From contig JBAQFA010000019.1 of assembly GCA_049287025.1 (NCBI GenBank), positions 1-54,583 on the forward strand: 54,583 bases of DNA. Reading direction: 5' to 3'. Shown here piece by piece: positions 1-7,945 of the stretch (position 1 is the stretch's first letter; the number at the start of each line of letters is the position of its first letter). The position numbers were made by a program, and so were the translations under genes. The notes under the pieces were generated by a model. The model saw only the letters and a list, made by a program, of their open reading frames with translations, was not told the origin of the DNA and did no database searches. The stretch comes from UBA11710 sp049287025 (lineage in GTDB: Bacteria > Patescibacteriota > Patescibacteriia > Magasanikbacterales > UBA922).

Positions 1-815
1 GCCAAGGCCATTTGAAAAACTGGCAAATGAATTTGAAAAAAACTTAATAAACCAAATTTCAATTTGACACCATTTAATTCTGTAATTAAATAATCTTGGG
101 CCACGCTATAGAGCAAAGCGGTTGGAACTGAGGCGGGAGATTTGTGCGTGGAATAATATAATTGAAAACCCACAAATGAATTATTTAATTCTGGATAATT
201 AGTAAACTTCATTTTATCTTTTATAAATAGCGCCACAATTACTTGGCCTTGTGAATTACTCCGCACTATCATGGCTTTGAGCGAACGCAGAGTAATTTTA
301 TTCTTATTTATCCAAGCCAAAACATTCAGAGCTGTTTCATTTATTAACGGATCAGCCAATTCACATTTGGGAATTGCATATCTGTTTTTACCACCACGAT
401 TAAAAAATCCCAAAGATATTTGACCATCTTCCAACTCAGAAAAACTAAATTCCATTTTATTGCGATAGCCAAAAATCTTTTCATCATTAACAATTTCCAA
501 ATCCCAATCCAAATCAGCTAATTTTTTATAAGTTTCTTTACCCATTTCTACTTTCCACTTGTCTTCTTCAGTTGGATCCAAAATCTGCCATGGACTGCAA
601 GACAAAAAATGTGTATCTCTTGGTTCAATTCTATGGGGTGAAGGGACTAATATTTTTTTGGCTATACCTTCACAAAAATCTTTTTTATTTCTCGTGAGTT
701 CTATTTCTACTTCCTCACCTGGCAAAGCATTCCAAACAAAACACACACGGCCATCATCTAGATGACCCATTCCCTGACCCCCGAAGACTAATTTTTCAAT
801 CTTGATATTTATCAT
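1..815 (-). CDS. TrmA/RlmD-family RNA (uracil-5-)-methyltransferase, 3' end outside window
   Basis: Read from the minus strand, an open frame of 271 codons starts at ATG 815 and runs off the left edge, so only the N-terminal part is seen. Residues about 1-60 look like a TRAM RNA-binding domain (LVFGGQGMGHLDDGRVCFV). A CSPW motif follows, then GYRNKMEFSF, and the last visible residues contain LSFFQIH, the match to the family's SFFQ(V/I)N signature ahead of the SAM domain. These are hallmarks of SAM-dependent m5U methyltransferases of rRNA or tRNA. The full 4Fe-4S cysteine set of RlmD is not seen, only CSPW and a later CELA. The catalytic Cys lies outside the window. The exact target (RlmD, RlmC or TrmA) cannot be decided. 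Confidence 0.85.
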   Translation of the reverse strand, partial: MINIKIEKLVFGGQGMGHLDDGRVCFVWNALPGEEVEIELTRNKKDFCEGIAKKILVPSPHRIEPRDTHFLSCSPWQILDPTEEDKWKVEMGKETYKKLADLDWDLEIVNDEKIFGYRNKMEFSFSELEDGQISLGFFNRGGKNRYAIPKCELADPLINETALNVLAWINKNKITLRSLKAMIVRSNSQGQVIVALFIKDKMKFTNYPELNNSFVGFQLYYSTHKSPASVPTALLYSVAQDYLITELNGVKLKFGLLSFFQIHLPVFQMAL

Positions 816-915
816 ACAAAATTTGATCTCACTTGTCCCCCGTAGCTTAAAACGAAGGGGGAAACATAACTCCATTATATTAACCAAAAACTGAATAAAA
901 AGCAAATTCAATAAA

Positions 916-1045
916 GACATTGTTTCATTGTAACATTGTTACACTGCTATTGTTACACGTAATAGTTAATAAAATTTTAAATCAAAGATAATATGTTCTA
1001 AATATGTACCATAACAATTTGACAATGTGACAATTTCACAATTAA
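916..1045. repeat. Intergenic word repeat (ATTGTTACA type)
   Basis: The gap between the methyltransferase and rpmB (816-1113) has no gene. It holds about four close variants of an ATTGTTACA-like word near 920-960 and their inverted counterparts (TGACAATGTGACAATT) near 1015-1045. A separate hairpin (TCCCCC at 836-841 with GGGGGA at 857-862) lies just upstream of the methyltransferase start. The same style of gap filling, with other words, recurs across the window. No function can be assigned. Confidence 0.5.
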
Positions 1046-1113
1046 TCAAATAACCAAAAATAAAAATCCCCACTATAAAAATGAGAATTTTATCAGCTTT
1101 ACACAATTAACTT

Positions 1114-1350
1114 TTATTCCTTTGCCACCAATTTTCGCAAATCATACTGTCTACCTTCTTTTTGCCATTTGCTCAAAGTTTTTAGAGCAGTGGTAGAAAG
1201 GCGAACTTTCATGGTTTTACCAGTCGCTGGATTCAATACACGCTTTTCTTGTAAATTTGGTTCAAATCTACGTTTGGTAGAGCGTTTACTATGGCTGATA
1301 TTGCATCCGGTCATGGCTTTTTTACCGGTCATTTGACATTGTCTTGGCAT
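1114..1350 (-). CDS. rpmB: Ribosomal protein bL28
   Basis: The 78-residue product has the bL28 pattern: MPRQCQMTGKKAMTG at the N-terminus, then NISHSKRSTKRRFEPNLQ, a VLNPATGKTMKVRLST segment, and a basic C-terminus (ALKTLSKWQKEGR). It is a structural protein of the 50S subunit that binds 23S rRNA. Length fits the family (about 62-80 residues). A consensus promoter lies 27 bases upstream, and a gene-free repeat region follows, so this is probably a single-gene unit. The Cys pairs of zinc-type L28 are not present as a complete set. Confidence 0.95.
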   Translation of the reverse strand: MPRQCQMTGKKAMTGCNISHSKRSTKRRFEPNLQEKRVLNPATGKTMKVRLSTTALKTLSKWQKEGRQYDLRKLVAKE

Positions 1351-1376
1351 ATTTTTGTAATATTAATAGTGGCGAA

Positions 1377-1405
1377 ATTATATAACAAAAGGCTCTTTAT
1401 GTCAA
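1377..1405 (-). promoter_or_regulatory. Sigma-70-type promoter of rpmB
   Basis: On the minus strand TTGACA (1405-1400) and TATAAT (1382-1377) are separated by 17 bases, a perfect match to the vegetative consensus. It lies directly ahead of the bL28 start at 1350. Confidence 0.85.
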
Positions 1406-1432
1406 GCCCTCTTTATCAACCCTACATAAACG

Positions 1433-1915
1433 TCAATTAAGCCACCACAAACTGAAGTTTAAGACTGAAGCAAAGCTTACCCACAATAAATAAGGTAAGA
1501 GCAGATAACCAGCGGTTTTATTTAATTTATAAAATACTACCATATTCCACAAAATCACTACCCACAAGACAACTATTTCTAATAGAGCAAGTAATTGTGA
1601 TCTAGCGCCAAAAAACAGCCACGACCAGGTAATATTTAGAATAATCTGTAATAAAAATATTTTTATAGCCTGATCAACTTTGTGTTTATTAAATATTCCT
1701 TTATTATCCCAAACCAAATACAAAGCAATCCCCATTAAAATAAATAACAATGTCCACACTGGACCAAAAATCCAACCTGGTGGATTAAAAACTGGTTTTA
1801 TTAAAACTTTGTACCAAGTATCCAAGCTAGTGATATTGGCAATTGAGCCAAACAAGCCAGCCAACTGAGGAATGGCTAGTGATATTATTAATTTTTTATA
1901 ATTAATTTTTTTCAT
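1433..1915 (-). CDS. tspO: TspO/MBR family membrane protein
   Basis: The product has about 160 residues and five hydrophobic segments with the TspO signatures: PQLAGLFGSIAN in the first helix, WYKVLIKPVFNPPGWIFGP in the first loop, then WTLLFILMGIALYLVW and WSWLFFG. TspO proteins bind porphyrins and are linked to stress and tetrapyrrole handling in the membrane. ATG 1915 is chosen as start; an in-frame GTG at 1930 would add five residues. The stop is TGA, showing that UGA is not reassigned here. No heme-pathway genes are nearby, so the physiological ligand is unknown. Confidence 0.88.
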   Translation of the reverse strand: MKKINYKKLIISLAIPQLAGLFGSIANITSLDTWYKVLIKPVFNPPGWIFGPVWTLLFILMGIALYLVWDNKGIFNKHKVDQAIKIFLLQIILNITWSWLFFGARSQLLALLEIVVLWVVILWNMVVFYKLNKTAGYLLLPYLLWVSFASVLNFSLWWLN

Positions 1916-2011
1916 AATCAATTTTCCCACAGCAAGCTGACGGGTTATTAATAATTAGTTTAAACATGAGCTTCAACGGAACAAATCTTCTCATACCGAC
2001 TATCATCGGGA

Positions 2012-2575
2012 TTAATATTGTAATTCTGGTAATTCATAATCCAACACATCATTATTTTTACTTTTGTCTAATTCAATCTTGGCGTCCATTTCTGCCCAAA
2101 TATTATTTGGTACAACTTTTTTTACAATCTGTTCTAATTCTTTTACACTGGTATCGGAGGTGTCATTAATATTGATAAAATGTTTAACCTTATCTACCTG
2201 AACAACCAAATCCCCATAATTTTCTCTAACATTAACTTTATCTTCGGCTAAATTCTTATCATTAAAGACGTTTCTACTATTCATCTCCTGATATGTTTGT
2301 TTCATCTGCTCTAGACTGACAGTAAATTCTCGCTTCCATAATTTGTCTTCTTCTACTGATTTTATGGAATAATCAGCATAATATAATAATTTTCCTTTGC
2401 CATCTGGCGATACTGAAATAATATATTCATTATGTTCTGGTGCTGGCACCATTTTTCCAAACCAGTTATATTCAAAACTAAAATCCTTCTGGATTGGTTG
2501 ACTAACACAACCTGATAACACAATTACAAATAACCCAATAAAAAATAATTTAAATATTTTTGCCATATAATTCAT
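2012..2575 (-). CDS. Putative lipoprotein of unknown function
   Basis: The 187-residue protein begins with a basic and hydrophobic signal (KIFKLFFIGLFVIVL) ending in a lipobox LSGC at residues 20-23, so it should be processed by Lgt and signal peptidase II and anchored outside the membrane. The rest is soluble and charged with no motif I recognise. Its start overlaps the 3' end of the upstream aminotransferase gene by 26 bases, which implies translational coupling in one operon. Confidence 0.75.
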   Translation of the reverse strand: MNYMAKIFKLFFIGLFVIVLSGCVSQPIQKDFSFEYNWFGKMVPAPEHNEYIISVSPDGKGKLLYYADYSIKSVEEDKLWKREFTVSLEQMKQTYQEMNSRNVFNDKNLAEDKVNVRENYGDLVVQVDKVKHFININDTSDTSVKELEQIVKKVVPNNIWAEMDAKIELDKSKNNDVLDYELPELQY

Positions 2576-3371
2576 CCAAATAATTATTATATAAATTAAT
2601 CAAATTTTTTAAACTAACACAAATCTCTGGAAAACATTTATCATCAATCACTTTAATTGGCACAATCTTGCCTGAAGTGTGAGTGAGAAAAGCCCCATCA
2701 TATTTAAATACTTTATCTAAACTAATATCTTGTTCTATTAATTTATAACCATTTTTTAGAGCACAGTCAATTACAGTCCGACGAGTCACTCCATCCAAAA
2801 CTTTTTCTACTGGGGCGGAATACAAAACCTTACCTTTGATAGTAAAAAAATTTGATCTCGTTCCTTCAGTAATATAGCCTTTTTTGTCTATCAATAACGT
2901 GTCATGCGCCCCTGTTTCTACAGCTTTCCGATAAATTAAATAACTCGGGAGCATGTTTAGAGTCTTGGCTTGGGGTAAAAATCTTTCGTAATTATAAGTC
3001 ACGACTTTAACACCTTGCTTATAATATTTTCTTTCCAAAAATTTGGGCGCTAAATTTTGAATATACAAATCTGGTTCTTTTCCCCCGATCAATAATACTT
3101 TTATATTGGCAGATTCAATTTTATTTTTCTTAGTCAAGAGCAAAATCCACTCTTCAATATTCTCTCTAGAAAAATTATGTTTTAGACCAATTTTCTCGGC
3201 CGAATAAAATAATCTTTCTACGTGTTCTACCAAAAAGTAAACTTTACTATTTCTAACTTTTAAATTTTCATAAACCGCAAAACCATAGGTAAATTCAATA
3301 TTATCTATGCTAATTTTAGCTTTATCAGCCAAAACGACTTTACCATTATGGATGCAATATTTACCGAGCAT
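2550..3371 (-). CDS. Class IV (fold-type IV) PLP aminotransferase
   Basis: The 273-residue length fits class IV aminotransferases. The PLP lysine is most likely K136 in QAKTLNMLPSYL, which matches the KSLNLLPN segment of D-amino acid transaminase. The second signature GYITEGTRSNFF (from about residue 165) supplies the cofactor-binding Glu and Asn, and SGKIVPI matches the 3' phosphate-binding region. Members act on branched-chain amino acids (IlvE), D-alanine (Dat) or aminodeoxychorismate (PabC). The lysine context is closer to Dat or IlvE than to PabC, but the substrate cannot be fixed. A lipoprotein gene overlaps its 3' end. Confidence 0.85.
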   Translation of the reverse strand: MLGKYCIHNGKVVLADKAKISIDNIEFTYGFAVYENLKVRNSKVYFLVEHVERLFYSAEKIGLKHNFSRENIEEWILLLTKKNKIESANIKVLLIGGKEPDLYIQNLAPKFLERKYYKQGVKVVTYNYERFLPQAKTLNMLPSYLIYRKAVETGAHDTLLIDKKGYITEGTRSNFFTIKGKVLYSAPVEKVLDGVTRRTVIDCALKNGYKLIEQDISLDKVFKYDGAFLTHTSGKIVPIKVIDDKCFPEICVSLKNLINLYNNYLDELYGKNI

Positions 3372-3438
3372 AAAACAAGGAATAAAGAGTAATAGTGCTT
3401 ACTAGATACAAATTATATTTGATGAAGAAAAAATAATA

Positions 3439-4020
3439 TTAATATGACAAGAAGGTAATTTTACTTTTGGCCATTTTTTGATAAAAAACCAAATTGGGTT
3501 TATTCTTTTTTGACTCATAAATAGTATGATTCAGACCCTCCCAAAATAAAAACCACCCTGCTGGCTCTATTAAAACTACCAAAAAATTGAAAATAAAATG
3601 CTTACCCAAATAAAAAGCGGAAATAAAAGAACCTAAGAGCATAAAGAAAATTCCGCTTACAATCAAGACAAAGCCTCTTTTTACAATATCTTTTCGTTCC
3701 TTTTCCAAAATATGATGCTGTTTTATAAAATAATCATGCAAATGTTTTTTAATTACTGTCTCATGGGCGTGGCTTCTGGCTTCTGGTGCTAATAAAAATT
3801 TTAGTTCGCAACTATCTTTACCTCGATCACGCGAAGCTTTCATAGCTTCCAACAAAAAATCATCAGATAAAACTCGCTGAGAATATGGACTCGGGTCAAA
3901 ATCCGAAAAAATATCATCATAACCTTCGAGCCATAAGGCGATTTCTGATGTTTGTAAAACTTTTTTAATTTCTTTGGCCGAGTATAGATTCGGCTGAACT
4001 TCAATAATTTCTTCTGGCAT
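3439..4020 (-). CDS. Conserved hypothetical protein with two C-terminal membrane helices
   Basis: The product has 193 residues. The first 115 are soluble, rich in charged residues, with EIALWLEGYDDIFSDFDPS near the N-terminus. Two hydrophobic segments follow at about 117-137 and 142-162, then a short basic tail. No catalytic motif is recognised. The gene starts with ATG and is transcribed in the same direction as its neighbours but separated from both by 60-90 bases. Confidence 0.7.
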   Translation of the reverse strand: MPEEIIEVQPNLYSAKEIKKVLQTSEIALWLEGYDDIFSDFDPSPYSQRVLSDDFLLEAMKASRDRGKDSCELKFLLAPEARSHAHETVIKKHLHDYFIKQHHILEKERKDIVKRGFVLIVSGIFFMLLGSFISAFYLGKHFIFNFLVVLIEPAGWFLFWEGLNHTIYESKKNKPNLVFYQKMAKSKITFLSY

Positions 4021-4055
4021 AGTGATAATATTATAACATAAAAATTATAAATAAA

Positions 4056-4088
4056 AAACACCCAGTTTTTAACAAAGCTAGGTGTTTT
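4056..4088 (-). terminator. Intrinsic terminator of the peptidoglycan-binding protein gene
   Basis: Read on the minus strand, AAAACACC pairs with GGGTGTTTT around an A/T-rich loop and is followed by TTTTTTATTT. It lies 25 bases after the stop of the 4113-5576 gene. Confidence 0.75.
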
Positions 4089-4112
4089 AAATTATTACTA
4101 CATTTGTAAATA

Positions 4113-5576
4113 TTAACTACCAAAAGTGCCGGTTGGTTTACTAATACTAGAATCATCGTCCATTTCATTTCCATTCAAATCTGTAATTGTACCACCAATT
4201 TGTTCAGCATCGTCAAAACTTTCATCAGTCGCCATTTCTTCACCATTGGTCAAGGTAATAGTCAAAACTTTTCCAGTAGAATTGAGACCAACTTGGGCTT
4301 CAAATTCTGTACTATCATCAATATCACCAATATCAAACAGAGCAATATCATTAATAGTAAGAATACCATCTTCGTCCACTACTACTCCACCAATTTCATC
4401 AGAATCAACATCAACATAACTATCTTTTTCCAAATCAGAACTAATTGATTCAGGATCGATAGCTTCATTAAAAGTGATTACAATCTTATCACCCTTATTA
4501 ATTCCGGCCTCATCACCTTCATCATAAACTTTTATAGAAGAAATAGTTGGAGGATCTTCATCATCTTCTTCACTTTTACCAAAAGTACCAGTTGGTTTAG
4601 TAATTGAAGCAGACTTCATAGTAATGTCTCCTTCTTCATCTTCAACTTGTCCACCAATTTGTTTGGCACTACCAAAACTTTCATCAATATCCATCTGACT
4701 ACCACCAGCTAAAGTAATGGTCAAAATTTTGCCTGTAGTATTCAGAGATAATTTTACTGTAAAATCGGTACTATCATCAATATCGCCCAGATCAAATGAA
4801 GCAATATCAGTAATAGTAAGAATACCCTTATCATCCACTGAAACACCACCAATTTCATCAGAATCTACATCTCTTACATAACTACCAGCTGACAAATCTT
4901 CATGAATTGATTCAGAATTAATGGCTTTATTAAAAGTGACTACAATCGTATCACCTTCATCAATTCCTCCTTCATCACCAAGGGCATTAACTTTAATTGA
5001 TGATATTAAAAGAGCAGAGGAATTTGAAGTACTACCTGATGATGAAGAACCAGAACTGCCTTGATTAACCAAAGCTTCAAGTTGAGTTTGTTTAGTTTGC
5101 AAAGCTTTTATTTGGGTTTGTAAAGTCGCTACTAGTGTTTTTAAAGTTTGAACTTCTGTGGTCAAACTAGTAACAGAACTTTGCGTAGCAGTACTAGGAG
5201 TACTAACGTTTGTAGTAACCGCTGTTGCTGGACTTAACAATTTTGCCAACACAGCTCTAGTATCACTTTTTAAAAGTCCTGTAGCGACAAGACCATTGGC
5301 TGATTGAAATCTGGCCAAAGCGGCTTTGGTCGCATTGCCAAACATAGTTGTTTCATTTCCCAAAGAACCAGGCCCAGTAGCTACAACCGGATACCCATTG
5401 GTATTTAAAAATTTTTGTAAACCTTTGACATCGTCTCCACTAAAACCCACATCCAAATCGCGGGTAATATTTGGCACATTTACGGCTGCCTTGGTTGTAC
5501 CAGGCAACAACATTGCACCAAACATGGCAACAATGGTGATAGCGAGCACAACCACTGATACTTTTTTTATGTTCAT
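4113..5576 (-). CDS. Secreted peptidoglycan-binding protein with tandem acidic repeats
   Basis: The 487-residue protein has an N-terminal signal or anchor (residues 1-30), a peptidoglycan-binding domain of the PG_binding_1 type at about 36-112 (FSGDDVKGLQKFLNTNGYPV and TKAALARFQSANGL), a Q/T-rich coiled coil (about 138-171), a Ser/Gly linker, and two copies of a roughly 145-residue Asp/Glu-rich beta domain (188-335 and 343-487). Each copy has the pattern ISSIKV, GD.I.VTFN.AI, DSDEIGGV, GDIDDST, GKxLTITL and ends KPTGTFG. It is probably a cell-surface protein attached to the wall. The acidic repeats could bind calcium, but that is inference. It has its own promoter and terminator. Confidence 0.8.
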   Translation of the reverse strand: MNIKKVSVVVLAITIVAMFGAMLLPGTTKAAVNVPNITRDLDVGFSGDDVKGLQKFLNTNGYPVVATGPGSLGNETTMFGNATKAALARFQSANGLVATGLLKSDTRAVLAKLLSPATAVTTNVSTPSTATQSSVTSLTTEVQTLKTLVATLQTQIKALQTKQTQLEALVNQGSSGSSSSGSTSNSSALLISSIKVNALGDEGGIDEGDTIVVTFNKAINSESIHEDLSAGSYVRDVDSDEIGGVSVDDKGILTITDIASFDLGDIDDSTDFTVKLSLNTTGKILTITLAGGSQMDIDESFGSAKQIGGQVEDEEGDITMKSASITKPTGTFGKSEEDDEDPPTISSIKVYDEGDEAGINKGDKIVITFNEAIDPESISSDLEKDSYVDVDSDEIGGVVVDEDGILTINDIALFDIGDIDDSTEFEAQVGLNSTGKVLTITLTNGEEMATDESFDDAEQIGGTITDLNGNEMDDDSSISKPTGTFGS

Positions 5577-5620
5577 ATATTTTATATAAATATATTAATT
5601 ATTAAATTAAAAACATAATT

Positions 5621-5649
5621 ATTATACACTTTTTTTAAGAAATAGTGAA
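5621..5649 (-). promoter_or_regulatory. Probable promoter of the peptidoglycan-binding protein gene
   Basis: TATAAT (5626-5621) is preceded, 17 bases away, by TTCACT (5649-5644), on the minus strand, about 45 bases ahead of the start codon. The -10 is perfect; the -35 matches four of six. Confidence 0.55.
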
Positions 5650-5679
5650 GAATACAATATCCACAAAATAGATAGACTT

Positions 5680-5931
5680 TCAACTCAATATTTTAATTAA
5701 TTCTTTTTTTTCCAAAAGCTTTAATCGTTTTATTTCCGCTTCTCTTTTTCGCGCCTTGGCCAAAGTTTTAAATCTTTCCAAATAAACTAATTTTACTGGT
5801 CTCCGCCCCCGAGTATACTTTGCCCCAGCCTTGGTATGATTATGTGAATAGATTCTTTTCTCCAGATCACAAGTAGAACCAGTATAAAGGGTTTTGTCAG
5901 AACACTCCAAAATATAAACTGAGTAAAACAT
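5680..5931 (-). CDS. GIY-YIG nuclease domain protein (UPF0213/YhbQ-like)
   Basis: The 83-residue protein is a minimal single-domain GIY-YIG nuclease: YSVYILECSDKTLYTGST carries the two signature strands, a conserved Arg follows (LEKRIYSHN), and a Glu near residue 65-70 (KREAEIKRL) would be the metal ligand. Small family members may act in DNA processing, but their substrates are largely unknown. Its ATG overlaps the TAA of engB by one base (TAATG), so the two are translationally coupled. Confidence 0.88.
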   Translation of the reverse strand: MFYSVYILECSDKTLYTGSTCDLEKRIYSHNHTKAGAKYTRGRRPVKLVYLERFKTLAKARKREAEIKRLKLLEKKELIKILS

Positions 5932-6500
5932 TATTTTAATAATTCCTCAGTCAGCTCGCCCACGCCAATTTTTTTCTCGGCTGAATAAGGAATAACTTTA
6001 TGAATATTAAAAGCATTTTTTATTTTTTCCATTTGCTTATCATATTCGGTCTTTTTTATTTTATCTATCTTATTGGCCACAATCACAATCTCTTTTTCTT
6101 CCTGTTCCAAACCATAAAGCATATCCATATCTTCGCTCGTCGGCCCAATCTTGGCATCAATTATCAAAATAACTTTTTTAAAATTATATTCAGAATTGAA
6201 CAAAAACCAATTTAACATCTTTTGAATTTTTTCTCGGACTTTGTCTGGTACTTTGGCAAAACCATAACCAGGCAGATCAATTAAATAAAAAGCCTTATTT
6301 ATCAAAAATACATTTATTTCCTGCGTCCGACCAGGAAAAGAACTGGTTTTAGCCAAATTCTTCTGATTAACTAAAGAATTAATTACACTAGATTTTCCTA
6401 CATTGGATCGACCAATAAAAACAATTTGTGGTCTAACACCATCAAAGATATCATCGGTACCAACTACGCCTTTTACAAAGACAGCTGATTTTATATTCAT
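5931..6500 (-). CDS. engB: Ribosome biogenesis GTPase EngB/YsxC
   Basis: The 189-residue protein carries the GTPase motifs in order: G1 GRSNVGKS at 30-37, G2 threonine in PGRTQEIN, G3 DLPGYG at 75-80, G4 NKID at 143-146, and G5 SAE at 173-175. These and the short length identify EngB, which acts in late 50S subunit assembly. It starts 9 bases after a probable promoter -10 element and is followed by the overlapping GIY-YIG gene. Confidence 0.95.
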   Translation of the reverse strand: MNIKSAVFVKGVVGTDDIFDGVRPQIVFIGRSNVGKSSVINSLVNQKNLAKTSSFPGRTQEINVFLINKAFYLIDLPGYGFAKVPDKVREKIQKMLNWFLFNSEYNFKKVILIIDAKIGPTSEDMDMLYGLEQEEKEIVIVANKIDKIKKTEYDKQMEKIKNAFNIHKVIPYSAEKKIGVGELTEELLK

Positions 6501-6508
6501 ATAAGTAC

Positions 6509-6537
6509 ATACTACCTGACAACTTCACTAAAGTCAA
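6509..6537 (-). promoter_or_regulatory. Probable promoter of engB
   Basis: TTGACT (6537-6532) and TAGTAT (6514-6509) are spaced by 17 bases on the minus strand just upstream of the engB ATG at 6500, leaving a nearly leaderless transcript. Confidence 0.6.
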
Positions 6538-6549
6538 TCTTATTATAAA

Positions 6550-6576
6550 AAAAATCCCGATGTTATGTCGGGAGAT
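6550..6576 (-). terminator. Intrinsic terminator after the 19-codon Lys-rich ORF
   Basis: On the minus strand CTCCCGA, loop CATAACA and TCGGGA form a stem followed by eight T residues. It sits between the small ORF 6584-6643 and the engB promoter. Confidence 0.85.
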
Positions 6577-6583
6577 TTTTAAA

Positions 6584-6643
6584 CTATTTCTTCTTTGTTG
6601 ATTTTTTCTTTTGTTTTTTCTCACCTTTATTTTTTGATCCCAT
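6584..6643 (-). CDS. Very short Lys-rich peptide
   Basis: A 19-codon frame from ATG 6643 to TAG 6584 encodes a peptide with 11 lysines (MGSKNKGEKKQKKKSTKKK). It is followed within 10 bases by a strong terminator, and no other gene lies between that terminator and the 6699-7121 gene, so something short is transcribed here. No good ribosome binding site is seen. It may be a genuine small basic protein, an RNA, or chance in A-rich DNA. Confidence 0.35.
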   Translation of the reverse strand: MGSKNKGEKKQKKKSTKKK

Positions 6644-6698
6644 ATATATAATATTAAATGAATAAAATTTTACAACTAACAATATTATAGCACAAATT

Positions 6699-7121
6699 CT
6701 AAAAATTTGGTAATTCAATCGGATCATCCACATGAATTTCTGGCAATCTTTCCCGAGGAACAATTCTTACCTTAACTTTTTTATACCCTTGTTTATAAGA
6801 TTTTACTAAACGATGCAACCCATCCAAGACAAGCCATTTACCTTTATTTTCCAAAATCTCAATTGGGTACACAATATCCGCTTTTTTCATTTTTTCCTGT
6901 TCTTTTATACTTCCTTCTTGTTGATTAATAACATCCCATGGCGTTATAGTCCAACGTTCTCCTTTATCATTTGGCCACCAAGGTGCGTCAAAATGCCACA
7001 ATAATTCATTAACATCCATTTCAACAATGGGTAATTCCATTGCCCAAATTTTTTCTTCATCCCAATTACCAAAATCCAAACCAACACTATCCCAATCAAA
7101 TTTTTTTGCAGATGCTCTCAT
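6699..7121 (-). CDS. ParB/sulfiredoxin-like domain protein
   Basis: The 140-residue product has a central segment WLVLDGLHRLVKSYKQG, which resembles the DGxHR motif of ParB N-terminal and sulfiredoxin-fold domains; YPIEILENKGK precedes it and a VKVRIVPRE strand follows. The N-terminal half is Trp- and acid-rich (IWAMELPIVEMDVNELLWHF). No DNA-binding helix-turn-helix follows, so a chromosome-segregation role is unlikely. ATG 7121 is preferred; a TTG at 7133 would add four residues and nearly touch tRNA-Ser. Confidence 0.65.
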   Translation of the reverse strand: MRASAKKFDWDSVGLDFGNWDEEKIWAMELPIVEMDVNELLWHFDAPWWPNDKGERWTITPWDVINQQEGSIKEQEKMKKADIVYPIEILENKGKWLVLDGLHRLVKSYKQGYKKVKVRIVPRERLPEIHVDDPIELPNF

Positions 7122-7141
7122 AAAATTTATCAAAATATTTG

Positions 7142-7229
7142 CGGAAAGGGCGGGATTTGAACCCGCGGTGCCCTTTCGGACACGTCGGTTTTCGAAACCG
7201 GTGCCTTAAACCAGCTCAGCCACCTTTCC
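7142..7229 (-). tRNA. tRNA-Ser (anticodon CGA)
   Basis: The minus strand folds as a class II tRNA: acceptor GGAAAGG/CCTTTCC, D-arm GCTGAGCTGG, anticodon loop TTCGAAA with CGA (plus-strand 7192-7194), a long variable arm (GTGTCC...GGGCAC) and T-arm GCGGG TTCAAAT CCCGC. Length is 88 bases including discriminator G. The CCA end is not encoded. It reads UCG. Confidence 0.93.
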
Positions 7230-7299
7230 ATATTATATTGTAAATACTACCACAATAACAAAATAAATCAAATATAACATTGATTATTATTTTTACAAA

Positions 7300-7325
7300 A
7301 AGAGACGTGCCGAGGCACGTCTCTA
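7300..7325 (-). terminator. Intrinsic terminator of rplS
   Basis: A perfect 11-bp stem (AGAGACGTGCC with GGCACGTCTCT) with a 2-base loop is followed on the minus strand by TTTTTGT, 33 bases after the bL19 stop. Confidence 0.88.
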
Positions 7326-7357
7326 CAAATAATCTTTTAATCTTCCAATCTTAAATC

Positions 7358-7786
7358 TTATTCCTTCACTTCCTCTACCACTTCCATTGGTTCAATTTCT
7401 TCTGTCTTTTCTACCTTTGCAACAATATTTTCTACTTTTTCAATTTTAACTTTTCCACTGGCATCTTTTTTAACTTCTTTTAATTTCTTTTTTGAAGTTC
7501 GAAGAAAAGCAGCTTTAGCACTTCTTACTTTCATTTCCCGGACCAATTCAATTTTGGCTACCACTGGGGAATGGATTGGAAAAATCTTTTCTACGCCCAC
7601 GCCATTGGAAATCTTGCGTACAGTGACTGTAGCGCCAGCTTCCTTGCCGTGTTTATTACCAATTATAATTCCTTCAAAAACTTGAATACGTTCTTTTTCT
7701 TCACCTTTGGCATTAGTTTCTTTAATCTTTTGGTGAACTTTTACAATCATGCCTGTTTTTAGGCTGAGACGAATATCTTCTGACAT
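7358..7786 (-). CDS. rplS: Ribosomal protein bL19
   Basis: The core (about residues 8-105) matches bL19: GMIVKVHQKIKE, RIQVFEGIIIGNKHG, TVTVRKISNGVGVEKIFPIH and a basic AKAAFLR end. bL19 sits at the 30S-50S interface of the ribosome. The 142-residue length exceeds the usual 115 because of a Lys/Glu-rich tail. The gene has its own promoter and terminator, and an approximately 90-base leader with an imperfect hairpin (GGTACTCCTT with AAGGAACC), a possible site of autogenous control. Confidence 0.94.
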   Translation of the reverse strand: MSEDIRLSLKTGMIVKVHQKIKETNAKGEEKERIQVFEGIIIGNKHGKEAGATVTVRKISNGVGVEKIFPIHSPVVAKIELVREMKVRSAKAAFLRTSKKKLKEVKKDASGKVKIEKVENIVAKVEKTEEIEPMEVVEEVKE

Positions 7787-7878
7787 ATAAATATATTTAG
7801 TAAGAGGTTGAGATAGGATGGTTCCTTGTCCTCACAATAAAGGAGTACCCAACATTAACAAATCATTAAGGTGGCGAT

Positions 7879-7907
7879 ATTTTACTATAATTGACTAATT
7901 TTGTCAA
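7879..7907 (-). promoter_or_regulatory. Promoter of rplS
   Basis: TTGACA (7907-7902) and TAAAAT (7884-7879) lie 17 bases apart on the minus strand, about 95 bases ahead of the bL19 start. Confidence 0.8.
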
Positions 7908-7945
7908 GAGCATTTATTCTACCAGTTTATCCTAGATAATTTGGC

